A stretch of 64,000 bases of DNA from Dyadobacter sp. SG02. GTDB lineage: Bacteria > Bacteroidota > Bacteroidia > Cytophagales > Spirosomataceae. Position 1 is the stretch's first letter; the number at the start of each line of letters is the position of its first letter. The stretch lies in NCBI RefSeq assembly GCF_900109045.1, contig NZ_FNYL01000002.1, forward strand, positions 372,001 through 436,000, in the 5' to 3' direction. The notes below the pieces were generated by a model. The model saw nothing but the letters and a program-made list of their open reading frames with translations, searched no databases and had not been told where the DNA came from. The position numbers were made by a program, and so were the translations under genes. Of the stretch, positions 33,248 through 42,333 are shown in pieces.

Positions 33248-34379
33248 TAATGCTATTCTGACTGGTTTGTGCCGTAAGCCAGTCGGAGATAATGGCTAGT
33301 GCAGCCGGTGAAAAAGTCTCCTCGATACCGGCATATTCATTGGGATGGCCGGTTTTGCTTTTTTGGAACAGGTGGTTCAGGTCAGCCAATTCCTTTATGG
33401 TTACTTTCCCGTTTCCTCCTTCTTTTAATGCTTTTGAAATCGCAGGCAGGTTTTGCCGGGCGTCAACCTGTAAGTCTTTGGAGCCATTGATGGCCAGGAC
33501 GGGGCAGGTGACATTTTTGAAATACACGGCCGGCTCAACTTTGTACAGAAACTGGTACCAGGGCCCACACATCATTTGGATCTGATTTTTGAAAAATGTT
33601 TCCCTCGTTTGGCCGGGGGGCAGCATTTGAGCCGGGTAATTGCCCATATGTGCGTCCGTGTAAGCGGTTAGTTTCGTCTTCAATTCGGCCGTGTCGGGCG
33701 TGGCTCGAAGGATTCCGGCGATTTCGCGATTGCTCTTTTTGAGCAGCGCCATTCCAGCCTGATCCACACCGCCAGCCTGTGCGATGAGCTCGGTTTGCAA
33801 AGCAAGGATTTCCAGACCCGGAGCGCCCGGCCCGGCCAGTGAAACCACAAATCCGATATCCTTCGACCGGGATGCCGCTATCGCCGCCACGAGTCCGCCC
33901 TCGCTGTGCCCTGCAAGGCCGACTTGGGCCGGGTTGATTTCTTTCCTGGATTTCAAATAGGCCACTGCGCTCTCGGCATCCGAGGCTAAATCAAGCGAAG
34001 TCGCCGTCATGAAGCGTCCGGTCGACTTGCCGATGCCACGATCGTCGTAGCGCAATACCGCGAAACCGTGGCGTGTGAGGTAATCCGCGATGATAAGGAA
34101 GGGTTTGTGCCCAAAAATCTCTTCGTTTCTGTCCTGTGGGCCGCTACCGGTAATCAATACCACGGCGGGGAAACTTCCCTCTTTGGCGGGAAGCGTCAGC
34201 GTCCCCGACAGCTTGATATTGGAATGCTCATTCAGGAATGTGATTTCTTCGCTGCGATAGGGGTAGGGTAATTTCGGTTCCTGCGGTCTTGAAGGATTTG
34301 ATTTTCCAGGTAAAGCAATGTAAACAACGCAGGCAACGATCAATGCCAGAAATAATGCAAGTGTAATATTTTTCTTCAT
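33234..34379 (-). CDS. Secreted or membrane-anchored alpha/beta hydrolase
   Basis: The ATG at 34379 gives an N-terminal hydrophobic signal (MKKNITLALFLALIVACVVYIAL). The 381-residue protein has the serine hydrolase core VVLITGSGPQDRNEEIFGH, YDDRGIGKSTG, the nucleophile elbow GLAGHSEGG, and an acid and His near ING SKD and LNHLFQ. This is the YvaK/YqkD-like esterase or prolyl-oligopeptidase-like subgroup common in Bacteroidota. The substrate is unknown. The Cys at residue 17 (IVACVV) is not a good lipobox. Confidence 0.87.
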   Translation of the reverse strand: MKKNITLALFLALIVACVVYIALPGKSNPSRPQEPKLPYPYRSEEITFLNEHSNIKLSGTLTLPAKEGSFPAVVLITGSGPQDRNEEIFGHKPFLIIADYLTRHGFAVLRYDDRGIGKSTGRFMTATSLDLASDAESAVAYLKSRKEINPAQVGLAGHSEGGLVAAIAASRSKDIGFVVSLAGPGAPGLEILALQTELIAQAGGVDQAGMALLKKSNREIAGILRATPDTAELKTKLTAYTDAHMGNYPAQMLPPGQTRETFFKNQIQMMCGPWYQFLYKVEPAVYFKNVTCPVLAINGSKDLQVDARQNLPAISKALKEGGNGKVTIKELADLNHLFQKSKTGHPNEYAGIEETFSPAALAIISDWLTAQTSQNSIITAH

Positions 34380-34549
34380 GGCGAACAGATTGGAACAGAG
34401 GCAAAATACTGAAACTATTTCTGTCTGTAACCGCCTGTTAAGAAATTTTAACGAATTAAATACAAATAATTCCCGGAGTCTCAACATTTGTAAATTCTTT
34501 TCCGAATCAGGCTTTCTAATTTCGCCCTTACCTGAGCCGAACGGGTAGG

Positions 34550-34571
34550 GGGCATTCGAAATGCCCTTTCT
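34550..34571. terminator. Hairpin with short T-tract in the 34.4-34.6 kb intergenic region
   Basis: GGGCATT (34550-34556) pairs with AATGCCC (34560-34566) over the loop CGA, followed by TTTCT. It lies between divergent genes, so it cannot end either; it may be a leader hairpin of the DUF1801 gene starting at 34622 or a relic. Confidence 0.35.
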
Positions 34572-34621
34572 AAATGTATTTGGTAATTCGGGCCATTGCT
34601 ATCATATCAATTAACTCAATT

Positions 34622-34978
34622 ATGACATCTAAAAAAGTAGACGATTTCCTGTCTGAACTCAATCATCCTTTAAAAAATGAAATGCAGGTAATCCGGCAAA
34701 TCATTATGGAAGCAGACCCTGCATTAACCGAAGAGGTAAAATGGGGCGGCCCAAGTTTCTATTACAAAGGCGACATCGCGACGTTCAGCCCGCGCGTGAA
34801 GGACCAGGCCGTGCTCGTTTTTCATGAGGGCGAGCAGCTGACGCCCCGCACCGTGCTCGAACCGGCGCCCAAGGGGAAGGCATATGCCAAATTCAGCACG
34901 ATGGCCGAAATTGAGGCCAAACGCGAAGATTTGAAGGCAGTTATCAAAGAATGGATCGAGTTAATGGATAAAAAGTGA
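34622..34978 (+). CDS. DUF1801-domain protein
   Basis: Translation from the ATG at 34622 gives 118 residues with the DUF1801/YdhG-like pattern: VDDFLSELNHPLKNEMQVIRQIIMEADPALTEEVKWGGPSFYYKGDIATFSPR. The fold is related to iron-chaperone-like frataxin family proteins, but the function is unknown. It is followed 34 bp later by a Crp-like regulator gene on the same strand. Confidence 0.85.
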   Translation: MTSKKVDDFLSELNHPLKNEMQVIRQIIMEADPALTEEVKWGGPSFYYKGDIATFSPRVKDQAVLVFHEGEQLTPRTVLEPAPKGKAYAKFSTMAEIEAKREDLKAVIKEWIELMDKK

Positions 34979-35012
34979 TATTTACGGAAGCGTACGGTAA
35001 CTAGCAATCAGT

Positions 35013-35579
35013 ATGTTTTCAGAAATATTACGCGCCACCGGGCATTACACGGATGATGAAGTCCGGCTCTTTGAGCGGGCCGTTCGGGAACGCCGTATTC
35101 CACGAAAGTGCGTTCTGCTTTCAAAAGGTGAAATATCGAAATCGATATGCTATTTGCTGAAAGGTGCGGTATGGCAATATGATGCCATTTCGGAAACCGA
35201 AATCAACGTGACCGATTTGCATGTGGAAAAAGAATGGGTCCTTAATTATCAAAGCCTGCTTGCACAAAAACCTTCCGCAGTCAATATCGAAGCATTTACG
35301 GATTGCCATATGCTGGAATTGAGCCTGGAAGCAGTGCATTACCTGGTTAGCCGCTCCATTGCTTTTATGCAACTGAACAGGGTATTGGAGAGAGCGGTAG
35401 ATAAAATGCAGTTTTTCGATCAGGCGATGAGCCCGGCTGAAAAATATAAATTTATACTCGATCACCGGCCGCGGCTGATCCAGGCATTTCCCTTGAAAAT
35501 AATTGCTTCCTACCTGAAAATTACGCCCGAAACGCTGAGCAGGGTGCGAAAGTCGATGGCCAGGGAAGGCATTTCTTGA
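35013..35579 (+). CDS. Crp/Fnr-family regulator
   Basis: The 188-residue protein has a cNMP-binding-like barrel (CVLLSKGEISKSICYLLKGAVWQYDAIS) and a short C-terminal helix-turn-helix (PLKIIASYLKITPETLSRVRKSM). As in the regulator at 8173, the cAMP-pocket residues are not kept. Such proteins often control nearby stress genes. It is downstream of DUF1801 and upstream of two VOC genes on the same strand. Confidence 0.88.
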   Translation: MFSEILRATGHYTDDEVRLFERAVRERRIPRKCVLLSKGEISKSICYLLKGAVWQYDAISETEINVTDLHVEKEWVLNYQSLLAQKPSAVNIEAFTDCHMLELSLEAVHYLVSRSIAFMQLNRVLERAVDKMQFFDQAMSPAEKYKFILDHRPRLIQAFPLKIIASYLKITPETLSRVRKSMAREGIS

Positions 35580-35638
35580 TTTCGATCAATAGGGCAGGTG
35601 ATATACATGCCCTATTTTTGGTTTAAAATCATTTGACT

Positions 35639-36013
35639 ATGGACATTCAATCGCTTTCAATCCGGCCATTTATCGGCTCCGTCGATTTTACGACTTCGAG
35701 AAATTTCTACCGCGACCTGGGTTTTCAGGAAGTGGAACTGTCGCCTGAAATGTCTCTTTTCAAAACGGGGAACACGGGTTTCTATTTGCAAGACGCATTT
35801 GTGAAAGATTGGATCGACAATACGATGGTGTTTCTCGAAGTCGAAGACGTGCAGTCATTCTGGGACAAACTGATAGCACTCAATCTTCCTGAAAAGTATA
35901 AAAATGTACGGCTGGTTCCGATCCGCAACGATCATTGGGGCCGCGAATGCTTCGTGCATGACCCGTCGGGTATTTTGTGGCATTTCGGGCAGTTTTATAA
36001 GCCGAAGGCATAG
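35639..36013 (+). CDS. VOC-family (glyoxalase/bleomycin-resistance-like) protein
   Basis: I use the ATG at 35639 rather than the TTG six bases earlier. The 124-residue protein has the paired beta-alpha-beta-beta-beta units of the VOC fold: IRPFIGSVDFTTSRNFYRDLGFQEVELSPEMSLFK and a C-terminal ECFVHDPSGILWHFGQFYKP. The family includes glyoxalase I, dioxygenases and antibiotic-binding proteins; the substrate is unknown. Confidence 0.85.
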   Translation: MDIQSLSIRPFIGSVDFTTSRNFYRDLGFQEVELSPEMSLFKTGNTGFYLQDAFVKDWIDNTMVFLEVEDVQSFWDKLIALNLPEKYKNVRLVPIRNDHWGRECFVHDPSGILWHFGQFYKPKA

Positions 36014-36056
36014 TGTACTTTCCGCGAAATTCAAACCTCTCTTAAAACTCATCCCA

Positions 36057-36419
36057 ATGGAATTCACCAGACTGGTCCCTAACATCTTTTACGCGGACAT
36101 CCACGACGGCCTGAAAATGTTCGTCGATTGCCTGGAATTTACGATCGGTCATAACGAAATCGCCAGTGCGAGGCCATTTTGCGTCTTGGAAAAGAACGGG
36201 ATACACATTAACCTTTTCCAGGACGCCAACCTCGCCGGTGAGCATAATCCTGAATTCAGGCTGGTAACGCATGATATTGAAGCCGTTTACCGGAAAGTGG
36301 CGGCCAGCCACCCGGAGTTTCTTCACCCGAATCTCAGCAAAATCACGCACCGGCCCTGGGGCGCGAAAGAATTTGCATTGACGGATACGCAGCTGGGGGT
36401 TATTGTGCAGGAGTGGTAG
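36057..36419 (+). CDS. VOC-family protein, second copy type
   Basis: Starting at the ATG at 36057, the 120-residue protein has MEFTRLVPNIFYADIHDGLKMFVDCLEFTIGH, GIHINLFQD and LTHRPWG/ELALTDTQLGVIVQEW-like strands (KEFALTDTQLGVIVQEW) of the VOC fold. It is only moderately similar to the preceding VOC protein. The two genes are 43 bp apart and may be co-transcribed. Function unknown. Confidence 0.82.
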   Translation: MEFTRLVPNIFYADIHDGLKMFVDCLEFTIGHNEIASARPFCVLEKNGIHINLFQDANLAGEHNPEFRLVTHDIEAVYRKVAASHPEFLHPNLSKITHRPWGAKEFALTDTQLGVIVQEW

Positions 36420-36438
36420 TTCTACATCCAGTACCATA

Positions 36439-36472
36439 AAATAGTCCATCATTTCCATAAGATGGACTATTT
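36439..36472. promoter_or_regulatory. Inverted repeat GATGGACTATTT: operator candidate or terminator
   Basis: AAATAGTCCATC (36439-36450) is the exact reverse complement of GATGGACTATTT (36461-36472). It sits 19 bp past the VOC stop and 72 bp before the GH36 start. There is no U-tract, which weakens a terminator reading, and both arms contain ATGGACTAT, the motif also seen upstream of other genes of the galactoside locus. Confidence 0.45.
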
Positions 36473-36544
36473 CCATTTCAGGGCCAAACCGGCAATTTTG
36501 GCATCTGATTCGGTACTTTTTGAAGATTTTGTAAAACATTAATA

Positions 36545-38749
36545 ATGGTTAAAAAACCTTTCCTTTTCAGAATGGCCCTGATTGCCGCAGGGGTGTTCCA
36601 AATCTTGCTCCTTTGCCCGTTCGCGAGCTTCGCCCAAAGTACGGCGAGCGACGTGATCCGCATCGGTACCAGGGATAATTCTTTGGTATTAGGGGTTGAT
36701 AATCAGGGACAATTGAAGCAATTGTATTTCGGTAAAAGAATGGACGATTCTTTGCCCGGAGGCATCGCTGAGCAGGCTGCCGTCGCGTTCCCGGCCTATG
36801 GTACCAACGTGTCCGACGCCGCACTGCGCATTACCCATGCCGACGGAAACCTTACCACGCGCCTCGTGTACGAGCGGAATACCGTCACGAAGATCGATGC
36901 CAATGTGACGCAGACGACCGTATTCCTGAAAGATTCCTATTACCCGCTGCAAGTAAGGCTGTGCTACAAAACTTACCATGACCAGAACATCATCGAGCAA
37001 TGGATGGAGCTGGAACACAAGGAGAAAACGCCGGTTACCTTATATAATTTCGCCTCCGCGAGCTTCGCATTCCAGCGCCCTGCCCCGCATCTCAACTACT
37101 TTTACGGCGATTGGGCCAAGGAGTTCAATGCGGTGGAGACGGCATTGACGGAAGGTACCAAAGTACTTGATTCCAAGCTAGGCGTGCGCACCGACCAGAT
37201 GACCAACCCCTCTTTCCTGCTCGCATTGGACGGTAAAATGGACGAAGACCACGGTGATGTGTTCGCCGGCGCGCTCGCCTGGCCGGGCAACTGGCAGTTC
37301 CGGTTCGAAATGGATTACCAGAAGCGTTTGCAGGTGACGGCAGGCATGAACCCGTTTGCTTCCCAATACCAGCTTCCTCCCAGCACGGTTTTCAAAACGC
37401 CCGGCTTTTTGTTTACATTCAGCAACGAGGGTAGCGGCGAAGTATCACGCCGTTTCCATCGCTGGGCGCGGAAGTATGGCATTAAGGACGGCTACGCGTC
37501 GCGGGACATTCTTCTGAACAACTGGGAAGCCACCTATTTCGATTTCGACGAAACCAAACTTTCGACCATTATCAAAGACGCCGCCAGCATGGGTTTTGAG
37601 CTGTTCTTGCTCGACGACGGTTGGTTTGGCAACAAATATCCGCGCAACAACGACAACGCAGGCCTCGGCGACTGGGAGGTGAATGCCAAAAAGCTCCCGC
37701 ACGGTATTCCGTACCTGATCGAACAATGTAAACAGAATAACCTCAAATTCGGCCTCTGGGTAGAGCCTGAAATGGTAAACCCGAAAAGCGAATTGTACGA
37801 AAAGCATCCGGAATGGGTGCTCACAGCTCCGCACCGCGACATCGATCTCCAACGCAACCAGCTGATCCTCGACCTGACCAACCCGGCCGTGCAGGATTAT
37901 GTGTATGGTGTTCTGGAAAAAGTGGTGGCCAACAACAAGGGTATCAGCTACCTGAAATGGGATTGCAACCGCTACCTCACCAATCCGGGCTCGGCGTACC
38001 TTCCCAAAGACCGCCAATCGCACATTTTTATCGATTACTCGCGCGGACTGATGAACGTGCTCGATCGTTTCCGCAAGAAATTTCCGGACGTGACCATGAT
38101 GGTTTGCTCCGGTGGCGGCGGCCGGATGGATTACGCAACAATGCCGTATTTCCAGGAATACTGGCCGAGCGATAACACCGACGCCCTCGACCGCATCAAA
38201 ATCCAATGGGGTGCCAACCATTTTTACCCCGCTCTCGGCCTCGCCTCGCACGTGTCCGTCACGCCCAACCACATGACCGGCCGCACGACGCCTCTGAAAT
38301 TCCGTTTCGATGTAGCCATGTCGGGTAAGCTGGGGATGGATTTGCAGCCGGGCATGATGACGCCCGAAGAGAAGGAGTTTTCCAAAAAGGCCATTCAAAC
38401 CTACAAACAGGTGCGCAACGTGGTACTGCACGGCGACCTGTACCGCCTTCAATCACCCTACACACACGACCGCGCAGCCATCTCTTATGTGAGCGAGAAG
38501 CAGGATAGTGTATTGGTTTTCAATTACCTGCAACAAAAATCGATCTACGGCGACAAATCTGTGATCAAACTAAAAGGTCTCAAAAAAGACGCCCGCTACA
38601 AACTGACCGAAATCAACAAAGCCACATTCAGCCGACTCGAAGCCTACGAAGGCAAATCCTTCACCGGCGAATTCCTGATGACCACCGGCCTGCAATTCAC
38701 GATGTACAACGAGTTTGAAAGTGCAGCGGTTTTGTTAATGATTGAATGA
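36545..38749 (+). CDS. Secreted alpha-galactosidase, GH36
   Basis: The 734-residue protein has a signal peptide (ending near ASFAQ), an N-terminal beta-supersandwich domain (to about 310), a (beta/alpha)8 barrel and a C-terminal beta domain, the GH36 layout and length. The barrel has ELFLLDDGWFGNKYPRNND, the nucleophile Asp473 in LKWDCNR and the acid/base Asp543 in WPSDNTDALDR. It releases galactose from alpha-galactosides such as melibiose or raffinose, probably in the periplasm. It begins a plus-strand run that includes galK and galT. The stop codon falls inside an octamer repeat. Confidence 0.95.
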   Translation: MVKKPFLFRMALIAAGVFQILLLCPFASFAQSTASDVIRIGTRDNSLVLGVDNQGQLKQLYFGKRMDDSLPGGIAEQAAVAFPAYGTNVSDAALRITHADGNLTTRLVYERNTVTKIDANVTQTTVFLKDSYYPLQVRLCYKTYHDQNIIEQWMELEHKEKTPVTLYNFASASFAFQRPAPHLNYFYGDWAKEFNAVETALTEGTKVLDSKLGVRTDQMTNPSFLLALDGKMDEDHGDVFAGALAWPGNWQFRFEMDYQKRLQVTAGMNPFASQYQLPPSTVFKTPGFLFTFSNEGSGEVSRRFHRWARKYGIKDGYASRDILLNNWEATYFDFDETKLSTIIKDAASMGFELFLLDDGWFGNKYPRNNDNAGLGDWEVNAKKLPHGIPYLIEQCKQNNLKFGLWVEPEMVNPKSELYEKHPEWVLTAPHRDIDLQRNQLILDLTNPAVQDYVYGVLEKVVANNKGISYLKWDCNRYLTNPGSAYLPKDRQSHIFIDYSRGLMNVLDRFRKKFPDVTMMVCSGGGGRMDYATMPYFQEYWPSDNTDALDRIKIQWGANHFYPALGLASHVSVTPNHMTGRTTPLKFRFDVAMSGKLGMDLQPGMMTPEEKEFSKKAIQTYKQVRNVVLHGDLYRLQSPYTHDRAAISYVSEKQDSVLVFNYLQQKSIYGDKSVIKLKGLKKDARYKLTEINKATFSRLEAYEGKSFTGEFLMTTGLQFTMYNEFESAAVLLMIE

Positions 38750-38788
38750 TTGAATGATTGAATGATTGAATGAGTGAATGAGTGAATA
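38741..38788. repeat. Tandem octamer repeat, ATTGAATG-type
   Basis: Six 8-bp units run head to tail: four ATTGAATG (38741, 38749, 38757, 38765), then AGTGAATG (38773) and AGTGAATA (38781). The first unit supplies the last codons and the TGA stop of the GH36 gene. The reverse-complement words are found at 38891-38990 ahead of the next gene. Confidence 0.85.
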
Positions 38789-38795
38789 GTCAGGT

Positions 38796-38866
38796 GTGGT
38801 CATTTATAGTCAGGTGTTGTTTTAACTAGAATACTCCAATGACAATTTTTGACTACAAATGACCAC
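38796..38866. repeat. 17-bp inverted repeat with one mismatch
   Basis: GTGGTCATTTATAGTCA (38796-38812) matches the reverse complement of TGACTACAAATGACCAC (38850-38866) at 16 of 17 positions. A direct repeat AGTCAGGTGT is also present at 38788-38797 and 38808-38817. The arms lie between the outer octamer arrays, so the 245-bp gap can fold into one long imperfect stem. Confidence 0.7.
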
Positions 38867-38890
38867 TCATGACCAACCCTAACCACTCAC

Positions 38891-38990
38891 ACATTCAAAT
38901 TCACTCATTCAAAATTCACTCATTCAAAATTCACTCATTCACTCATTCAAAATTGCCCCATTCAGTCATTCAATCATTCAATCATTCAAA
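38891..38990. repeat. ATTCAAAATTCACTC-type repeats, inverse of the octamer array
   Basis: About three 15-bp units of the type ATTCAAAATTCACTC are followed by CATTCAAT units at 38967-38982 and a last CATTCAA. They are complementary in sequence to the array at 38741-38788. They end 5 bp before the DUF5107 start at 38995 and are in frame with it, but I regard them as non-coding. Confidence 0.75.
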
Positions 38991-38994
38991 ATTA

Positions 38995-41900
38995 ATGAAC
39001 GTATCAGCCTGGACCGAAAAGGTGACGATCCCGACCTACCGCGCGGGCGAGCCTGAGAAGAACCCTATGTTCCTCGAAAAGAGGGTATATCAGGGTAGCA
39101 GCGGGGTGGTGTACCCGCATCCGGTGATCGAGAAAATCTCCGACGAGAAAACCGAGCAGGAATACAATGCCGTTTTTCTCGAAAACGAATACCTCAAAAT
39201 CATGATCCTGCCCGAGCTTGGCGGGCGCATCCAGCGCGCGTGGGACAAGGTGCAGCAACGCGATTTTGTTTACTATAATCAGGTCGTAAAACCAGCATTG
39301 GTGGGCCTGGCGGGACCGTGGATATCCGGCGGGATCGAGTTCAACTGGCCACAGCACCACCGGCCGAGCACATTCAGTCCCGTGGACTTTTCCATCGCGG
39401 AAAACCCCGACGGGAGCAAAACGGTGTGGGTGAATGAGACTGAAATCATGTTCCGGACGAAGGGAATGGCCGGTTTTACGCTCTATCCGGGCAAAGCCTA
39501 CCTCGAAATCCAGGGCAAGCTCTTCAACCCGACGCCCTTTCCGCAGACGTTCCTCTGGTGGGCCAACCCTGCCGTGAAGGTGAACGACCATTACCAATCG
39601 GTATTCCCGCCCGACGTATTCGCTGTTTTCGACCACGGCAAGCGGGATGTTTCGGACTTCCCTATTGCGACGGGCACTTATTATAAGGTCGATTACGCGC
39701 CGGGAACGGACATTTCGCGCTATAAAAACATTCCTGTGCCGACTTCCTACATGGCCATCCAGTCGCAATACGACTTTATGGGTTGCTACGAGCACGACAC
39801 GCAGGCGGGTATGCTGCACGTGGCCGATCACCATGTGTCGCCGGGAAAAAAGCAATGGACCTGGGGCAACGGCGATTTCGGTTTTGCCTGGGACCGCAAC
39901 CTCACCGACGAGGACGGACCGTACATCGAGCTCATGACCGGCATGTTCACCGACAACCAGCCCGATTTCTCCTGGCTGCAACCCAACGAGGGCAAAACCT
40001 TCGAGCAGTATTTCATGCCTTATGCCAAAATCGGTTTGGTGAAAAATGCAAGCAAGGAAGCGGCGTTGAACCTGGAATTTGCTGGTAATGAAGCACATAT
40101 CAAAGTGTATGCCACCGCTGTTTATGAAAATGCCCGCATTACTTTACTGAAAAACGGGGAGCAAGTGGCCGCTTTTACGTCCACGATCTCGCCGGCCGCT
40201 ATTTTTGAAACAGTTATAAAAACCGATGATACCTCGGAACCGGAGCTTTGGAAATTGATCGTCGCCGATAGCAAAGGCAATGAACTGATCAGCTGGCAAC
40301 CGGAAGCCGCGCATATTGAAAGGGAGATTCCCAAAGCCGCAACCGCCGCAAAAGCCCCGGCGGAGATCGGACAGATCGAGGATTTGTATTTGAATGGCCT
40401 GCATCTGGAACAGTACCGGCATGCGACCTTCCGGCCGGAGGACTACTATGAAGAAGGTTTGCGCAGAAGCCCGGAAGACGTGCGGTGCAACAATGCCATG
40501 GGGCTGCTCCTGCTGCGACGCGGCCGGTTTGCGGAGGCGCAACCTTACTTCGAACGCGCCGTAGCGACGCTTTTGAAACGCAACCCTAACCCGTACGACG
40601 GCGAACCGCATTACAACCTCGGCCTTTCCCTGTTTTTTCAGCAAAAATACCCGGCTGCCTACGACGCATTCTTCAAAGCGACCTGGAACGATGCTTTTCA
40701 GCACAGCGCATTCCTGTTCCTGGCGCGTATCGCCACGCACCAGCAGAAATGGGCCGAGGCGCTGAAACTAGTAGAAAAATCGCTCATACGCAATTACCAC
40801 AGCCCGGTAGCACGCCATTTGAAAACGGCCCTGCTGCGCAAAACAGGCCAATATTCCGACGCGGCCACACTGGCGCAGGAGTCGCTGGGCATCGATCGGT
40901 TCAATTTCGGGTGCCTGCTCGAATGGCATTGGGCGGAGAAGGCGCAGGGCATTGAAACCGACATGATGCTCGCCTCCCTGCGTGAGCGCATGCGCGGCGC
41001 GTTGCAGAACTACCAGGAGCTGGCGCTCGCATACGCTCATGCGGGCCTGTATGCGGAGGCATCGGAAGTTTTGGAGCTTTATCAGCAGGATGGAAACGAT
41101 GTTTCTCCGTTGGTCGAGTACTACCTGGGATGGTTTGCGGCGCAAAGCGGCGATTCGCAAAAGGCATTAACCCATTATCGGAAGGCGGCCGGGACGAGTC
41201 CTGCATTTTGTTTTCCCAACAAAATAGAAGAAGTGGCTATCCTGCAAAATGCCATTGCATTGAATCCTTCGGACGGGCATGCGCATTATTTGCTGGGTAA
41301 TTTATGGTATGACAAACGGCAGTTTGCCGAAGCCATTGCCGCCTGGGAGGCCGCTATACGCCTTGCGCCAACCTTCGCGACGCCTTACCGCAACCTTTCG
41401 CTGGCTTACTACAACAAGCTGGGTAAAAAGCAGGAAGCATTGGCATTGCTCGAAAAGGCATTCGCGCTCGACAATACGGACGCCCGCGTACTTATGGAGC
41501 TCGATCAGCTGTACAAAATATTGAATAAACCGGCGCAGGAAAGGCTTGCGTTGCTGGACGAACACCCGGCTTTGGTGAACGAGCGCGACGACCTGTACCT
41601 CGAACGCGTGACATTGCTGAACAGCCTTTTTGAATACGGGCAAGCAAAGACATTGCTGGCCGCCCGCCAGTTCCACCCATGGGAAGGCGGGGAAGGCAAA
41701 GTACTCGGCCAGTTTCTGCTGTGCCATCTCGAACTTGCCAAACAGGCGATCGAGGCGCAGGAATTTGAAAATGCGTTGGAATTACTGAATGCGACAAGAG
41801 TTTATCCTGAAAACCTCGGTGAAGGTAAAATTTACGGTACGCAGGAAAACGATACCGATTATCTGACGGCGCTGGCCTATGCCGGTTTGCAGCAGGAGAA

Positions 41901-42330
41901 ACAGGCCGTCGAATATTTCAAAAAGGCAACCGTAGGCATCAGCGAACCGGTTCAGGCCATTTACTACAACGACCAGCAGCCCGACAAGATATTCTACCAG
42001 GGCCTTGCGTGGCTGAAACTGGATGCGCCGGAGCAGGCTCGCGCGATTTTCGAACGGTTCGTTACTTTCGGGAATGTACACCTGGATGACCATATCCGCA
42101 TTGACTACTTCGCGGTTTCGCTGCCCGATATGCTCGTATTCGACGCCGATCTCAACCTTCGCAACCGCGTGCATTGCCTGTATCTGAAAGGCCTGGGTTA
42201 CCTCGGGCTGGGCGAATACGAAACGGCCAGGGCATTGCTGGAAGAGGTGGTTGCTTTGAATGCAAACCATCAGGCTGCGGCTTCCTACCTGAGGATGTGG
42301 TCATTTTTCGAGCTATTATATTCTGTTTAA
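38995..42330 (+). CDS. DUF5107 plus TPR-repeat protein
   Basis: I start at the ATG at 38995 (MNVSAWTEKVTIPTY), since the frame extending to 38869 translates only the repeats. The 1111-residue protein has a DUF5107 domain (about 35-370; ENEYLKIMILPELGGRIQRAWDK, GGIEFNWPQHHRPSTFSP), which resembles the galactose-mutarotase/aldose-epimerase beta-sandwich fold. About 600 residues of tetratricopeptide repeats follow (YNLGLSLFFQQKYPAAYDAF, AHYLLGNLWYDKRQFAEAI, AYAGLQQEKQAVEYF). There is no signal peptide, so it is probably cytoplasmic. The role is unknown; its place between GH36 and galK points to galactoside handling. Confidence 0.85.
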   Translation: MNVSAWTEKVTIPTYRAGEPEKNPMFLEKRVYQGSSGVVYPHPVIEKISDEKTEQEYNAVFLENEYLKIMILPELGGRIQRAWDKVQQRDFVYYNQVVKPALVGLAGPWISGGIEFNWPQHHRPSTFSPVDFSIAENPDGSKTVWVNETEIMFRTKGMAGFTLYPGKAYLEIQGKLFNPTPFPQTFLWWANPAVKVNDHYQSVFPPDVFAVFDHGKRDVSDFPIATGTYYKVDYAPGTDISRYKNIPVPTSYMAIQSQYDFMGCYEHDTQAGMLHVADHHVSPGKKQWTWGNGDFGFAWDRNLTDEDGPYIELMTGMFTDNQPDFSWLQPNEGKTFEQYFMPYAKIGLVKNASKEAALNLEFAGNEAHIKVYATAVYENARITLLKNGEQVAAFTSTISPAAIFETVIKTDDTSEPELWKLIVADSKGNELISWQPEAAHIEREIPKAATAAKAPAEIGQIEDLYLNGLHLEQYRHATFRPEDYYEEGLRRSPEDVRCNNAMGLLLLRRGRFAEAQPYFERAVATLLKRNPNPYDGEPHYNLGLSLFFQQKYPAAYDAFFKATWNDAFQHSAFLFLARIATHQQKWAEALKLVEKSLIRNYHSPVARHLKTALLRKTGQYSDAATLAQESLGIDRFNFGCLLEWHWAEKAQGIETDMMLASLRERMRGALQNYQELALAYAHAGLYAEASEVLELYQQDGNDVSPLVEYYLGWFAAQSGDSQKALTHYRKAAGTSPAFCFPNKIEEVAILQNAIALNPSDGHAHYLLGNLWYDKRQFAEAIAAWEAAIRLAPTFATPYRNLSLAYYNKLGKKQEALALLEKAFALDNTDARVLMELDQLYKILNKPAQERLALLDEHPALVNERDDLYLERVTLLNSLFEYGQAKTLLAARQFHPWEGGEGKVLGQFLLCHLELAKQAIEAQEFENALELLNATRVYPENLGEGKIYGTQENDTDYLTALAYAGLQQEKQAVEYFKKATVGISEPVQAIYYNDQQPDKIFYQGLAWLKLDAPEQARAIFERFVTFGNVHLDDHIRIDYFAVSLPDMLVFDADLNLRNRVHCLYLKGLGYLGLGEYETARALLEEVVALNANHQAAASYLRMWSFFELLYSV

Positions 42331-42333
42331 ATC

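Noticed and set aside
36439-36472. Calling the GATGGACTATTT inverted repeat a definite terminator
   Set aside because: There is no U-tract, and the same word occurs in other promoter regions of the locus, so a regulatory reading is at least as likely.
38741-38990. CRISPR array
   Set aside because: Units are 8 or 15 bp, contiguous and without unique spacers, and no cas genes are present.
38869-38994. An in-frame N-terminal extension of the DUF5107 protein (HSFKIHSFKI-type peptide)
   Set aside because: It only translates the repeat array, has no domain or signal character, and MNVSAWTEKV at 38995 is a natural start.
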